Source: Chloroflexota bacterium (GTDB taxonomy: Bacteria > Chloroflexota > Anaerolineae > Promineifilales > Promineifilaceae). From it: a DNA stretch of 64,000 nt. Positions 16,050 to 25,300 of this stretch are shown one piece after another. Location: the NCBI GenBank assembly GCA_022616275.1, contig JAKEFB010000033.1, positions 25,455 to 89,454 on the forward strand, written 5' to 3'. A model generated the notes under the pieces. That model was not told the DNA's origin, ran no database searches, and saw only the letters and a program-made list of their open reading frames with translations. A program made the translations under genes and the position numbers. The stretch's first letter is position 1. The number at the start of each line of letters is the position of its first letter.

Positions 16050-17702
16050 ATGATGGAAGCAATTCCTATAGACGACGTCCGGCTGGCGCGCTGGCGGGCC
16101 AATCACCGGCCGGTCGCTATTGCCGGCCGAGAGCGTGAACTGGTTGGGCTCATTGAAGAGTTGCTGGCCCACCGGCCGCTAAAAGGGGCCATTTACAACC
16201 GGATCATGCACCAATACGTCCGGGGCGGCCTGCCCTGGCTGTCCAAAAGCCAGCTCGTCCAGGCCTACCAGGAGTTGTGCCACCAGGGCTGGCTGGCCTT
16301 CGACCCCGACACCGTCACCGCCCTGCAAATGAAGCCTACCCGCAGCCAGGCCGGCGTGACCGTCGTCACCGTCCTGACCAAGCCCTACCCCTGCCCCGGC
16401 AAGTGCATCTTTTGCCCGACCGACGTCCGTATGCCCAAGAGCTACCTGCACGACGAGCCGGGGGCGATGCGGGCCGAACGCCACGCCTTTGACCCCTACG
16501 CCCAGACCCTGGCCCGCATCCAGGCTTTGGAAAGCATCGGCCACCCGGCCGACAAGATTGAGCTACTCATCCTGGGCGGCACCTGGTCCAGCTACCGCCG
16601 CGACTACCAGGAATGGTTCGTCAAGCGTTGCCTGGACGCCCTCAACGGTGTCGAGGCCGGCTCGCTGGCCGAGGCCCAGGCCATCAACGCCGTCGGGACG
16701 CGGCGCAACGTCGGCCTGGTCGTCGAGACCCGGCCGGATCACGTGGACGCCGAAGAGTTGCGCTGGTTCCGCACCCTGGGCGTGACCAAGGTCCAGATCG
16801 GCCTCCAGAGCCTGGACGACCGCATCCTGGCCCTGAACCGGCGTGGCGAAACGGTCCAGGACGGCCGCGACGCCATCCGCCTGCTGCGCCTGGCCGGCTT
16901 TAAGATTCACGCCCACTGGATGCCCAACCTGCTGGGGGCCACCCCGGACAGCGACGTGGCCGACTTTGGCCGGTTGTGGCGCGACCCCGCCTTCCGGCCG
17001 GACGAGTTGAAAATCTACCCCTGTATGCTCCTGGAAAACGCCGAGTTGTACGGTTACTGGCAGCGCGGCGAATACCGGCCCTACACCGAGGAGGAAGTTA
17101 TCGAGGTCCTGGTCGCCTGCAAAGCCCAGGTGCCGGCCTATGTCCGCATTAACCGCGTCATTCGCGACATCCCCACCACTAACGTCGTGGAAGGGTTCAA
17201 GAAGGCCAACCTGCGCCAGGTGGCCCAGCAACGCCTGCGGGAGCGCGGCCTGCAGTGTCGCTGTATCCGGTGCCGGGAGGTGCGCCGCCAGCCGGTGAAC
17301 CCGGCCAACCTCTGCCTGCTGGCCGAGACGTACGAGACCGACGCCACTACCGAGCATTTCCTGAGCTTCGAGACCGCGCCGGACCACGACCAGGGCCGCC
17401 TGGCCGGCTTTTTGCGCCTGTCGCTGCCCCACCCGGACGCAGCTTTACCCATTCCTGAATTGGCCGGCCAGGCCATGATCCGCGAGGTCCACGTCTACGG
17501 CCCGGCCGTGCCCATCGGCGAGGAGAGTGACGGCGAGGTCCAGCACAGCGGCCTGGGCTCGCGGCTGGTGCAGGAGGCCAGGTGCATTGCCCGCGCCGCC
17601 GGTTACGAACGCATTGCCGTCATTAGCGCCATTGGCACCAGGGAATATTACGCCCGGCACGGTTTTCAAGTGGACGGGCTGTACATGACGGCCGAGGTAT
17701 AG
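16050..17702 (+). CDS. Elp3-family radical SAM/GNAT protein
   Basis: The 550-residue protein carries the radical-SAM cluster motif C115-x3-C119-x2-C122 ('YPCPGKCIFCPTD'), strands typical of Elp3 ('ILGGTWSSYRRDYQEWFVKRC', 'VETRPDHV', 'QIGLQSLDD') and a C-terminal GNAT acetyltransferase domain (~410-550, 'LGSRLVQEARCIARAAGY', 'YYARHGF'). Eukaryotic and archaeal Elp3 adds carboxymethyl-type groups to U34 of tRNAs using acetyl-CoA. Chloroflexota have a stand-alone version (Dehalococcoides Elp3 has been studied structurally). ATG 16050 follows a GGGGGTGAG site; a 24-nt longer frame exists. TPR and Nudix genes follow in an apparent operon. Confidence 0.93.
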   Translation: MMEAIPIDDVRLARWRANHRPVAIAGRERELVGLIEELLAHRPLKGAIYNRIMHQYVRGGLPWLSKSQLVQAYQELCHQGWLAFDPDTVTALQMKPTRSQAGVTVVTVLTKPYPCPGKCIFCPTDVRMPKSYLHDEPGAMRAERHAFDPYAQTLARIQALESIGHPADKIELLILGGTWSSYRRDYQEWFVKRCLDALNGVEAGSLAEAQAINAVGTRRNVGLVVETRPDHVDAEELRWFRTLGVTKVQIGLQSLDDRILALNRRGETVQDGRDAIRLLRLAGFKIHAHWMPNLLGATPDSDVADFGRLWRDPAFRPDELKIYPCMLLENAELYGYWQRGEYRPYTEEEVIEVLVACKAQVPAYVRINRVIRDIPTTNVVEGFKKANLRQVAQQRLRERGLQCRCIRCREVRRQPVNPANLCLLAETYETDATTEHFLSFETAPDHDQGRLAGFLRLSLPHPDAALPIPELAGQAMIREVHVYGPAVPIGEESDGEVQHSGLGSRLVQEARCIARAAGYERIAVISAIGTREYYARHGFQVDGLYMTAEV

Positions 17703-17704
17703 AG

Positions 17705-18976
17705 ATGACTGTTTTGTCGCCCGGCCGGGCGCTGGACCAGGCCCGGACCATGACCACCAACGGCGAATATCTGGCGGCGTCCCAGGTTTACGAAGAGCTG
17801 CTGGCCCAATCTGAGGCAACGGCGGCCGATCCGGCGGCTCGGGACATACGGCTGGAGGCCCTGGCCGAGAGCGGCCGGGTGCTCCACCTGCTGGGCCGGT
17901 CCCAGGAAGCAATGGCCCGTTATAAGCAATATTACATGGAAGCGGGCTCCAGCGGGCACGCTGTCCGCGCCCTGAACCTGATCGGCGAGGAGCACAATCA
18001 CCTGGGAAACTACGAGGAGGCGCTGGAAGCCTACCGGGAAGCGTTACAACTGGCCGAGGCGCTCAACTACACCCCCGGCCGGGCGGCCGCGCTGGGGGGG
18101 ATGGGCAGCATCCTGCAAGACCTGGGCCGCATGGAAGAGGCGCTAATTACTCTGAACAAGGCCCTCTCTCTGGCCAGGCAGTTAAACGACCTGCGCGAGC
18201 AAATCCAAAGCCTGCTCCGCATTTCCTTCTCGCGCTATTACCTGGGCGAGGTTGACAAAGCCATTGCGGCCTTGAAGGATGCGCTGGAGGTGGCCCGGCA
18301 GTTTAGCCTCCCGGATCGCTACGTGGTGATCATTAACAACCTGGGCGAATGCCACCAGGTACTCTTCGACGTGGACCGGGCGCTGGCCTATCACCGCGAG
18401 GGCCTGGCTCTGGCCGAAAGTTTAAGCATCCGCTACATTCAGGCCGACCTCTGCCGCAATCTGGGGATTGATTTACTCCGCGCCGGGCAGGTCCAGCCGG
18501 GGATTGAGTCCCTGTACCGGGCGCTGGCTATTGGCGAAGAAACAGAAAATTTAAACGTCCGCTTGCAAACGCTGTATGCCCTGGCCCTGGCCGAGATCGA
18601 GCACGGCGATGCCGCCAGGGGGCTACAACACACCCAGGCGCTGCAGAAATTGGCCAGGGAAAATAATGCTCGTGGCTACCAGGCCGACGCCCTGTACGCT
18701 TTAGGTTTTTACCACGAACGGCAGAGAGACGTAGTGACGGCCGAGCAGTGGTGGCAGCAGGCCATTTTCCTGGCCCACGAGACGAACCGCCGCCAACTGT
18801 TATGGCGGCTGCACGCCGGCCTGGCCCGAATTTCAGCCAACCCGGCCCTGATCCAGGTTCACCGCCGCATTGCCGCCGAGGTCATCCAGCAGATTGCCTA
18901 CCCCATCGAAGACGAAACGCTGCGGCAGATATTCTTGCGCGCCCCCACCGTGAAAGTGATCCTGGAAAATGTCTGA
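17705..18976 (+). CDS. TPR-repeat protein
   Basis: The 423-residue, all-helical protein is built of about nine tetratricopeptide repeats ('LNLIGEEHNHLGNYEEALEA', 'LGGMGSILQDLGRMEEALIT', 'LNNLGECHQVLFDVDRAL-like' units). There is no signal peptide or enzymatic domain, so it is likely a cytosolic protein-interaction scaffold. It starts 2 bp after the Elp3 stop and overlaps the Nudix gene by 8 bp, implying cotranscription with both. No specific partner can be named. Confidence 0.85.
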   Translation: MTVLSPGRALDQARTMTTNGEYLAASQVYEELLAQSEATAADPAARDIRLEALAESGRVLHLLGRSQEAMARYKQYYMEAGSSGHAVRALNLIGEEHNHLGNYEEALEAYREALQLAEALNYTPGRAAALGGMGSILQDLGRMEEALITLNKALSLARQLNDLREQIQSLLRISFSRYYLGEVDKAIAALKDALEVARQFSLPDRYVVIINNLGECHQVLFDVDRALAYHREGLALAESLSIRYIQADLCRNLGIDLLRAGQVQPGIESLYRALAIGEETENLNVRLQTLYALALAEIEHGDAARGLQHTQALQKLARENNARGYQADALYALGFYHERQRDVVTAEQWWQQAIFLAHETNRRQLLWRLHAGLARISANPALIQVHRRIAAEVIQQIAYPIEDETLRQIFLRAPTVKVILENV

Positions 18977-19559
18977 CCTGGCCCGGCCGGAGACCCCGAA
19001 TGTCCAGCCCTGGCCCAAGATAGAAAGCCGGCCGTTAGGCAGCTACCGCGTTTTTACGCTGCGCCAGGACACCAGCCGCTCACCGCGCACCGGCCGGGAG
19101 CACCACTTCTACGTCCTGGACTCAACCGACTGGATTAACGTCATTCCCCTGACGCCGGAGGGCCAGATCGTCCTCATCCGCCAGTACCGCCACGGTACGG
19201 AAGAAGTCACGCTGGAAATCCCCGGCGGCATGGTGGATCTGGAAGACGGCTCTCCGGCCGTCTCCGCCGCCCGCGAGCTATTGGAAGAGACCGGCTACGC
19301 CGCCGAAGAGATGGTTCCCCTGGGCTCCGTCTCCCCCAACCCGGCCATCCTCAGCAACCGCTGCCACACCTTCCTGGCCCGCCAGGCCCGGCCGGTGGCC
19401 ACCCCCCTCATGGACGGCGCCGAAGATATCCAGTTTGAACTGGTCGAGCAATCGGCCATTCCCCACCTCATCACCTCCGGCCAGATCACTCACGCCCTCG
19501 TCATCGCCGCCTTTTACTTCTACGAGCAGCATCAAAAGAGATTAGAGATTGGAGATTAG
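18969..19559 (+). CDS. Nudix hydrolase (ADP-ribose pyrophosphatase-like)
   Basis: The 196-residue protein has a Nudix box around residues 85-110 ('GGMVDLEDGSPAVSAARELL' then EETGY), preceded by 'VLIRQYRHG' and 'TLEIPGG', as in ADP-ribose/ADP-sugar pyrophosphatases (NudF type). The spacing before the REhxEE core is slightly longer than the textbook motif but occurs in this subfamily. It would hydrolyse a nucleoside-diphosphate-linked metabolite. The last residues (RLEIGD) and the stop are encoded by the heptamer array that starts at 19540. Confidence 0.9.
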   Translation: MSDLARPETPNVQPWPKIESRPLGSYRVFTLRQDTSRSPRTGREHHFYVLDSTDWINVIPLTPEGQIVLIRQYRHGTEEVTLEIPGGMVDLEDGSPAVSAARELLEETGYAAEEMVPLGSVSPNPAILSNRCHTFLARQARPVATPLMDGAEDIQFELVEQSAIPHLITSGQITHALVIAAFYFYEQHQKRLEIGD

Positions 19560-19607
19560 AGATTGGCAACCGAGGGTTGCGCACAATCTCTAATCTCCAA
19601 TCTCCCC
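19540..19607. repeat. Heptamer array hairpin shared by two convergent gene ends
   Basis: GAGATTA/GAGATTG units on the left and AATCTCT/AATCTCC units on the right pair with each other. A small inner hairpin GGCAACC...GGGTTGC forms the tip. The array provides the last codons and stops of both flanking genes. It may act as a bidirectional terminator. Confidence 0.7.
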
Positions 19608-20861
19608 TCCCTTCTCCATCTCCTTCAACGCATCAAACGCCGGCCGCGGCGTCCCATCCGGTAGCGTAATCGCCCACCACCACTGCTCGTGCTCTTCCGG
19701 CGTCCAGTCGTAATCGGCAATGTAGACCGTGACTATCAGGCCAATCCACGGCCGCCAATTATCGGCCGCGTAGCGGTAAGCCCGCACCAGGTAGTCGGCC
19801 TGCTCTGCCTCGCTGACGGCGTGCCAGGCGTACGACGAGCCCGGCCGTGTGTCCGTCGTCCAGCCCATTTCCAGGATAGCAACCTGCTTCCCTCCGTCGC
19901 CGTTGTCCACCATCACCTGGCGCATATCCTCCACGTGGCGGAAGACGAACCACCGGCCGCCGCCGTAGTCCGGGTTGCTGGTGCCCTCTTCCGGGGACGT
20001 TTCCGGCGGGGCTTTGTAGCCGGGCGCGTTCAGCCCCAGCACGTCAAAGTAGGCCGCTGCCCCGGCGTCGTACATCCCTTGCAGGAATTCCGGGTCGGGA
20101 ATGGCATCGGGCAGCCCCGTCCCCGTGGGGGCCAGCCCGGCCGAAATGACGATCGCCTCCGGGTCGGCCGCCTTAATCGCCTGGTAGCAGACCTTGAGCA
20201 GCTCTGTGTACTCGGCCGGGTCGGGTGGCCGGTCGCCCCATTCCCGGTTCAGGTTCGGCTCGTTCCACACCTGGTAAGCGCCAATCCGCCCCCGGTATCG
20301 CCCGGCCAGCACGCCGCAAAAATCGGCAAAATCTTGCAAATTGTCGGGCGGCCGGTTTTCCCGCAATTCGTCGTTGGGCTGCGTCCAGAACGGCTGGCGG
20401 TCAATTCGCACCAGTAGCTTCAACCCCGCTTTCTCCACCGCCTCGACAATGAGGTCCGGCCGCCACCAGTCATACTTGCCCTTCTCCAGCGTTTCAATAT
20501 CCCGCCAGGCAAAAGCCTGCTTCACCCAGCCAAATTCCATCTCTTGCACCAACCCCAGGTCTCGCTCGGCAATTTCCGGCCGCCACCACAGAAACGCCTG
20601 TACCCCGTATTCCGGCGAGGCGAAGAGTCGGCTGGCGGTCTCTGAGGTGGTTGCCGTCGGCGAGGGTAGGGGTGTCGCCCGGCGTGTAGGCGTGGTTGCC
20701 GGAGAAACCGGGGACGCGGTGGCGGTCGCAGTGGCCGCCGCAGTAGGGGTCGCAGGTGTGGGGGTGACCACGAGTGCGGTGGAGGTGGACCGGCCGTAGC
20801 AGTTAGCCAGCAGCAAGAGTAGTAGGAAGAGACTCAGGCGAAAGGCAGCCGGCCGGCGCAT
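19590..20861 (-). CDS. Secreted glycoside-hydrolase-like protein (clan A type)
   Basis: The 423-residue protein has an N-terminal signal segment with Cys21 (LLANC; the Asn before Cys is unusual for a lipobox), a Thr/Pro/Ala linker (~28-75) and a TIM-barrel domain (~84-415). A likely acid/base Glu201 lies in 'YQVWNEPNL' and a nucleophile Glu331 in 'AILEMGWTT', the arrangement of clan-A families such as GH39/GH5. It probably acts on extracellular polysaccharide; substrate unknown. Two paralogues follow upstream in the same direction. Its C-terminal 'GEIGD' and stop are within the repeat array. Confidence 0.82.
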   Translation of the reverse strand: MRRPAAFRLSLFLLLLLLANCYGRSTSTALVVTPTPATPTAAATATATASPVSPATTPTRRATPLPSPTATTSETASRLFASPEYGVQAFLWWRPEIAERDLGLVQEMEFGWVKQAFAWRDIETLEKGKYDWWRPDLIVEAVEKAGLKLLVRIDRQPFWTQPNDELRENRPPDNLQDFADFCGVLAGRYRGRIGAYQVWNEPNLNREWGDRPPDPAEYTELLKVCYQAIKAADPEAIVISAGLAPTGTGLPDAIPDPEFLQGMYDAGAAAYFDVLGLNAPGYKAPPETSPEEGTSNPDYGGGRWFVFRHVEDMRQVMVDNGDGGKQVAILEMGWTTDTRPGSSYAWHAVSEAEQADYLVRAYRYAADNWRPWIGLIVTVYIADYDWTPEEHEQWWWAITLPDGTPRPAFDALKEMEKGGEIGD

Positions 20862-20865
20862 AGGA

Positions 20866-20936
20866 GGAGATTGGAGATTAGAGATTAGAGATTATGCGCA
20901 ACCTTTGGTTGCCAATCTCCAATCTCCAATCTCTTT
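20866..20936. repeat. Heptamer array hairpin between glycosidase genes
   Basis: GAGATTG/GAGATTA units (left) and AATCTCC units (right) surround an inner hairpin GCGCAACC...GGTTGCC. It has the same unit and tip sequence as the array at 19540-19607, so the two flank the glycosidase gene 19590-20861 almost symmetrically. Confidence 0.7.
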
Positions 20937-20940
20937 TTTA

Positions 20941-22233
20941 TCATTGCGGTTTTGGCATCTCAGCCAGGGCGGCAAAGGCCGGCCGGGGAATACCGTTGGT
21001 ATCTACGATGCTGTAAGGCACCGGGTCGTCCGTGGGGCCGTTGCTCTTGTTGCCGAAGTCAAAGTTGAAGAGAAAGGCCAGCCACACGCGGCCGGAATCG
21101 TGCATTTGCTGGAAGGCCTGGACGATAAACGTGGCCTGCTCTTCCAGGGTATTATCCTGGACAAAGCCAAAGCCCTCGGGGAAGGCGCCGTACCCTTCGC
21201 TGCTGCCCCAGCCAAATTCGGTCACGCACAACTTCTTATTGGGGTCCGCCGCCTGCACCTTCTGGGCATACGTATCTATCGTCGTCTTAAAGCTCCAACT
21301 ATGGTGGAGGTTGTCAAACGGGCCTCGGAAAGTGGCCGTGGCCGCGTTGGGGTCGGCGCTGGTCTGGTCAAACGGAACGTTGGGGCCGATGTTATAGCCG
21401 TTGTGGTGTACACCCACGCAGTCAGCGTACTTCAACAGGCCGGCCGCCAAGGCCTCGTCCAGGTAAACAAAGTCGTCGTAGGAGGTCACTCCATCGTGTA
21501 CTCCGGTCGGCGCCAGCGCCCCGCTAATGACGACAATGTTTGGGTCTACGGCTTTAATGGCCGCGTGAGCCCGCGAGAGAAAGTCCACGTAATTGGCTGC
21601 GCTCAATCCCTGAGGCGTCGCCCACTCGCGATCCAGGTTTTGCTCGTTCCAGACCTCGATGCCGTGGATCTGGCCCGGGTAACGCCGCAGCAGTTCGGTC
21701 AGAAAGTTGGCGTAGAGGCTGTAATCGTCCGGCGGGCCGTTTTCGCCGCCGGCCGCCCGGGTCCAAGCCGGCGCGCCAACCACACTAAACATCAGCCGCA
21801 GGCCAAAGTCGTTGGCCTCGTCCACCACGTCGTCGTAAAAGAACCACTGATAGGCAGCCGGATCAGGCTCGACCAGTGGCCATTCCAATTGCACTTTGAC
21901 CCAATTCATGTGCAGTTGGTTGGCAATCACGTCCATTGCCACTTCCGCGTCGCCTACCGTAGCGTGGGACTGGATGCCGTAGCCGAAGGCATTGGTTGGC
22001 CAGGGGGTAATGGGGCCGGGTGTCGGTTCCGCTGCCCCGGGCGGGGGCGGGGCGGGCGTGGGGCCTCCCTCAACCACCACCGGCGGGGGCAGCAGTGTCG
22101 GAGTCGCCCCTGAACCGGGGAACGTGGCCTGGAGGGCCGGCGTGGCCGGCGTTGCTGCGCCCGGCGCTGGCCCCCCGCAAGCCACCAGGGCCATAACCAG
22201 AGCCAGCCAGAGGATAAGGGTTGTCTTTTTCAT
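20941..22233 (-). CDS. Glycoside-hydrolase-like lipoprotein (clan A type)
   Basis: The 430-residue lipoprotein has a signal peptide ending in lipobox LVAC19 and a long Pro/Ala/Thr/Gly linker (~22-80). A TIM-barrel domain follows with Glu197 in 'IEVWNEQNLDREW' (Gln in place of the usual Pro after the Glu) and Glu339 in 'LCVTEFGWG'. It is paralogous to the neighbours on both sides. It is predicted to be anchored outside the membrane and to hydrolyse or bind a glycan. Gene order and direction suggest one transcription unit with the adjacent glycosidase genes, although hairpins separate them. Confidence 0.84.
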   Translation of the reverse strand: MKKTTLILWLALVMALVACGGPAPGAATPATPALQATFPGSGATPTLLPPPVVVEGGPTPAPPPPGAAEPTPGPITPWPTNAFGYGIQSHATVGDAEVAMDVIANQLHMNWVKVQLEWPLVEPDPAAYQWFFYDDVVDEANDFGLRLMFSVVGAPAWTRAAGGENGPPDDYSLYANFLTELLRRYPGQIHGIEVWNEQNLDREWATPQGLSAANYVDFLSRAHAAIKAVDPNIVVISGALAPTGVHDGVTSYDDFVYLDEALAAGLLKYADCVGVHHNGYNIGPNVPFDQTSADPNAATATFRGPFDNLHHSWSFKTTIDTYAQKVQAADPNKKLCVTEFGWGSSEGYGAFPEGFGFVQDNTLEEQATFIVQAFQQMHDSGRVWLAFLFNFDFGNKSNGPTDDPVPYSIVDTNGIPRPAFAALAEMPKPQ

Positions 22234-22257
22234 ACTTCCTTTACCTTGTTATAGAAA

Positions 22258-22325
22258 CAACCTCCCGGAGGCTGGTGGTTGCGTCGGGCGGCCCGACGAC
22301 CACCACTTGAGCCTCCGGGAGGTTG
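22258..22325. repeat. Large two-part palindrome between glycosidase genes
   Basis: CAACCTCCCGGAGGC (22258-22272) and GCCTCCGGGAGGTTG (22311-22325) are perfect inverted copies. Between them GTGGTTGCGTCGGGC pairs with GCCCGACGACCACCAC, giving a long GC-rich hairpin. No T tract follows on the minus strand. It lies between the stop of the 1057-aa gene and the start of the next glycosidase, so it could attenuate or protect transcript ends. Confidence 0.7.
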
Positions 22326-22337
22326 GAAAGAAGTGAA

Positions 22338-25300
22338 TTAACCGCCCATCACCTGCCTCAACAGGTCACAGGCCGGGCAGCTACCGTTCGGCCGCAGCAT
22401 GGCGTAGCCGGCCTGCGGATCGCCGTTTGGATCGAAATAGGTGAAGTCCACGTTGAAGACGATCAGCAGGCGGACCTTGCCGCTGTTGGACGCCAGGCTG
22501 ACAGCTTCGGCCAGCCATTGGGCGTGTTGCTGGACGGTAGTGTTAGCCGCCCAGGAGAAGCGCGGCGGTACACCGCCAAAGTCCTCGCCGGACAGATAAC
22601 CCAGTTCAGTGAAGCATACCTGCCGGGCCCCGCCAAAGCTGTTGTAATACATATTCAGAGTCGGAAAGAAGTACCAGCTATAGTGGGCGCTGCCGCTTGG
22701 GTGGCCGGAGGTGGCGCTGGGCGAGGTAGCGCCGGCGTTGTGGTGAACGCCAATGCAGTCCATGTAACTGGCCCCGCCGGCCGCAGCCATGCCGGCCATG
22801 TAGCGGTTGTCGGCCCAGGCGTTGGTGCCGTTGTCGAAACCGGTGGGGGCCGGCGCCCCGCTGATAACCATGACGTTGGAATTGGCCGCCTTGATAGCGT
22901 TGTAAGCCGGAGCCAGCATGTTGTTGACATAAGAAGCCGGGTCAATCTGGCCGGCCGGCCACTCAAAGTCAATGTTCATTTCGTTCCAGACCTCAATGGC
23001 GTTGGGGCCGAGAGCGGCCACGCCACCCAGGAACTGGACGTAGGCGTTGAAGTCAATGCTGCCGGGGTAAGTGCTCGCGCCGGGGATGCTCAACAGCACC
23101 TTGAAACCATTGGCCTGGGCCTGCTGGATGCGGCCGGCCACCGCGCTGGGCGAATCACCCGGCCCCCACTTATGCTGAAACTTCACCCACCTCATGCCTG
23201 ACATAGACATGAGCGTGGGATTAGCCAGGGTATGGGTCTGGCCGCCCAGCTCAAAGTTGCCGCCGCCGGCCGGGGGGATAATGGGTGGCGGCGCGCCCCC
23301 ACTGCCGCCGCCACCACCACCGCCACCACCGGCCGTGGTCGGTGGCGGCACGTCAACCACCGCCAGGGCGCCAACGTCCACGGAACTATTGACCGTCAGC
23401 AATGTAGCGAAGACCCAGCCTTGCTTGCCGTCTGACTTTTCAATCTGGAGCCAGCTCCTGTCTTCATTACGGCCGATGAGGGAAACTCGCTCACCCGTTT
23501 GCAGGCTGGCCACAGTGCCGTAGCTCAGGCCAGGGCCGCTGCGAACGTTGGCCGCCGTGTTGGCCGCCGCGTCGGCGTCACCCGGGTCTACCGGCGAGGG
23601 TTGCTGCACGGCGCCCGCGCCGCCTACCGACGCCACGGTCGTGGGCGTGGCCGCGGCCGCGGTTGGTTCCGGCGTCGGGGTCGGCGTCGGGGTGGGCGGG
23701 GCCAGCACGTTCAGCGCCAGCGAGCCGAGGCTGGCCACGTTATTGCCCTGAGCGAAGTCGGCGCGGATGGTATAGACCCCCGGCTCTTCGACCGCCTGCC
23801 AGGCGTAGCTCAACGAATCGCCAGTGTTGGTCGCAATGACACCGCCTGACTCATCTTCCACGGCCCAGACGATGGCGGCGCTGGCCGGCTGCGGCCCTTC
23901 GGCCGTGCCCAGGTAACTTTCAATCGCTGCCGCATATCCCTCGCCGGTTGTCACCTGGCCCAGGCCGCGGATGGCGATGCCCCGCAAGTGGTAGCGGCCG
24001 GCAAAACGCACCCGATGGCTGAGCACAGCCTCGCTGCCCAACCAGACGTTGTGCGGCTGGTCGGCCTGTTCGTAGCTGTATTTGTAGGTCAGGCTGGCGG
24101 CGTCCCACTCCAGCGCGCTGGCGGAACCGGAGAGCACCACCTCGATGTCCGTGCCTGGCTCGATCTCGCTGCTGCCCTTAACCAGACTGACCTGACCAAA
24201 GTTAGCCAGGGCCTGTTCGTTGGACAATTCGCGGTACGTCTCGCCTACCTGGTCAACGGCGCTGATGCTCACTAATAAGGAGAGCTTATAGCGGTCTACC
24301 TGGCGGGTGGCCCAGCCAATAAGTTGTTCCGCCTGGTCACTGTCGTCGTAAACGGTCGGGCTGGCGGGCATTTGGCTATAGACCGCGTCGGCTGCCTGGC
24401 CGATAGCGGTCCAGTCCTGGCCGGCCGTATCCCATTGGTCGCCATCTGTAAGCGGCGTTTCCAACGTGACTACCAGGAGTGATCCCTGGCCGTGCAAGGC
24501 CTGGGCCAGGTTATTGACGAAAGCGGTGAAGGCGTCGCGCTGTTCGGCCGGCGGCCCCTGGTAATCCAGGTTCAAACCAGCGTAGCCACCCGACTGCACC
24601 CGCTCTAGAAGCGTTTGGATGTGCTGCTCCTGGATGGCGGCGTCATTTAACACCTGGAGCAGCGAAGCCGTGTCTACCACCACGCCGGTGTTCGTCACTC
24701 GCAGTAGCTGGCGGTAGCCCCCGGAGGGAACGGTGACTGCTTCGCCAGCCAGAGAGCCGCCCTGGCCCAAGGTGATTGTGCCGGCGGTGACTTCGGTTAT
24801 CAGCGGCAGCACCGCCGTTGGCAGGCTCTGCGTCGGCAACACCTCTGCCCCTACCTCGGCCTGCACCGGGACGGCCGTCTGCATCAGGGCGTAGGCCTGG
24901 GGAAGCGGGCCTTCAACCGAGGTAAGCTGGCCGCCGTCGTCGTTGACCGTACTGGCGATAAAGCGCCATTGCTGGCCATTCCAGCCGTAAAGGTCGAGCG
25001 TCTGATATGGTTGGGCCGCGCTGGGAATGGAGAAAGTGGCGCTGCCCTGGGGCACGCTGCCTTCATACTCGACGGCGTAGACGTTGCCGGCCAGCGCCAG
25101 GTGGGCCGGAATGGCCGCGGCGGCGGCCGCCCACTCCTCGCCAGCGCTCTGGCTCAAAAAGCTGTCGCGGGCCAGGCGGCTGACGCTGGCCTTGTCGGCC
25201 GCGTTGCTCAGGGCCAGAGACATTTCGCCGGCGATGGCAAGCTGGCCTTCGTCTGGCCGCTCAATAACAAGCGCATTCTCTGTTCCCTCACTGCCGGAAC

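Noticed and set aside
20905-22113. 402-codon plus-strand frame opposite the second glycosidase
   Set aside because: Antisense of a lipoprotein glycosidase with clear lipobox and WNExN motif; its start lies within a repeat array.
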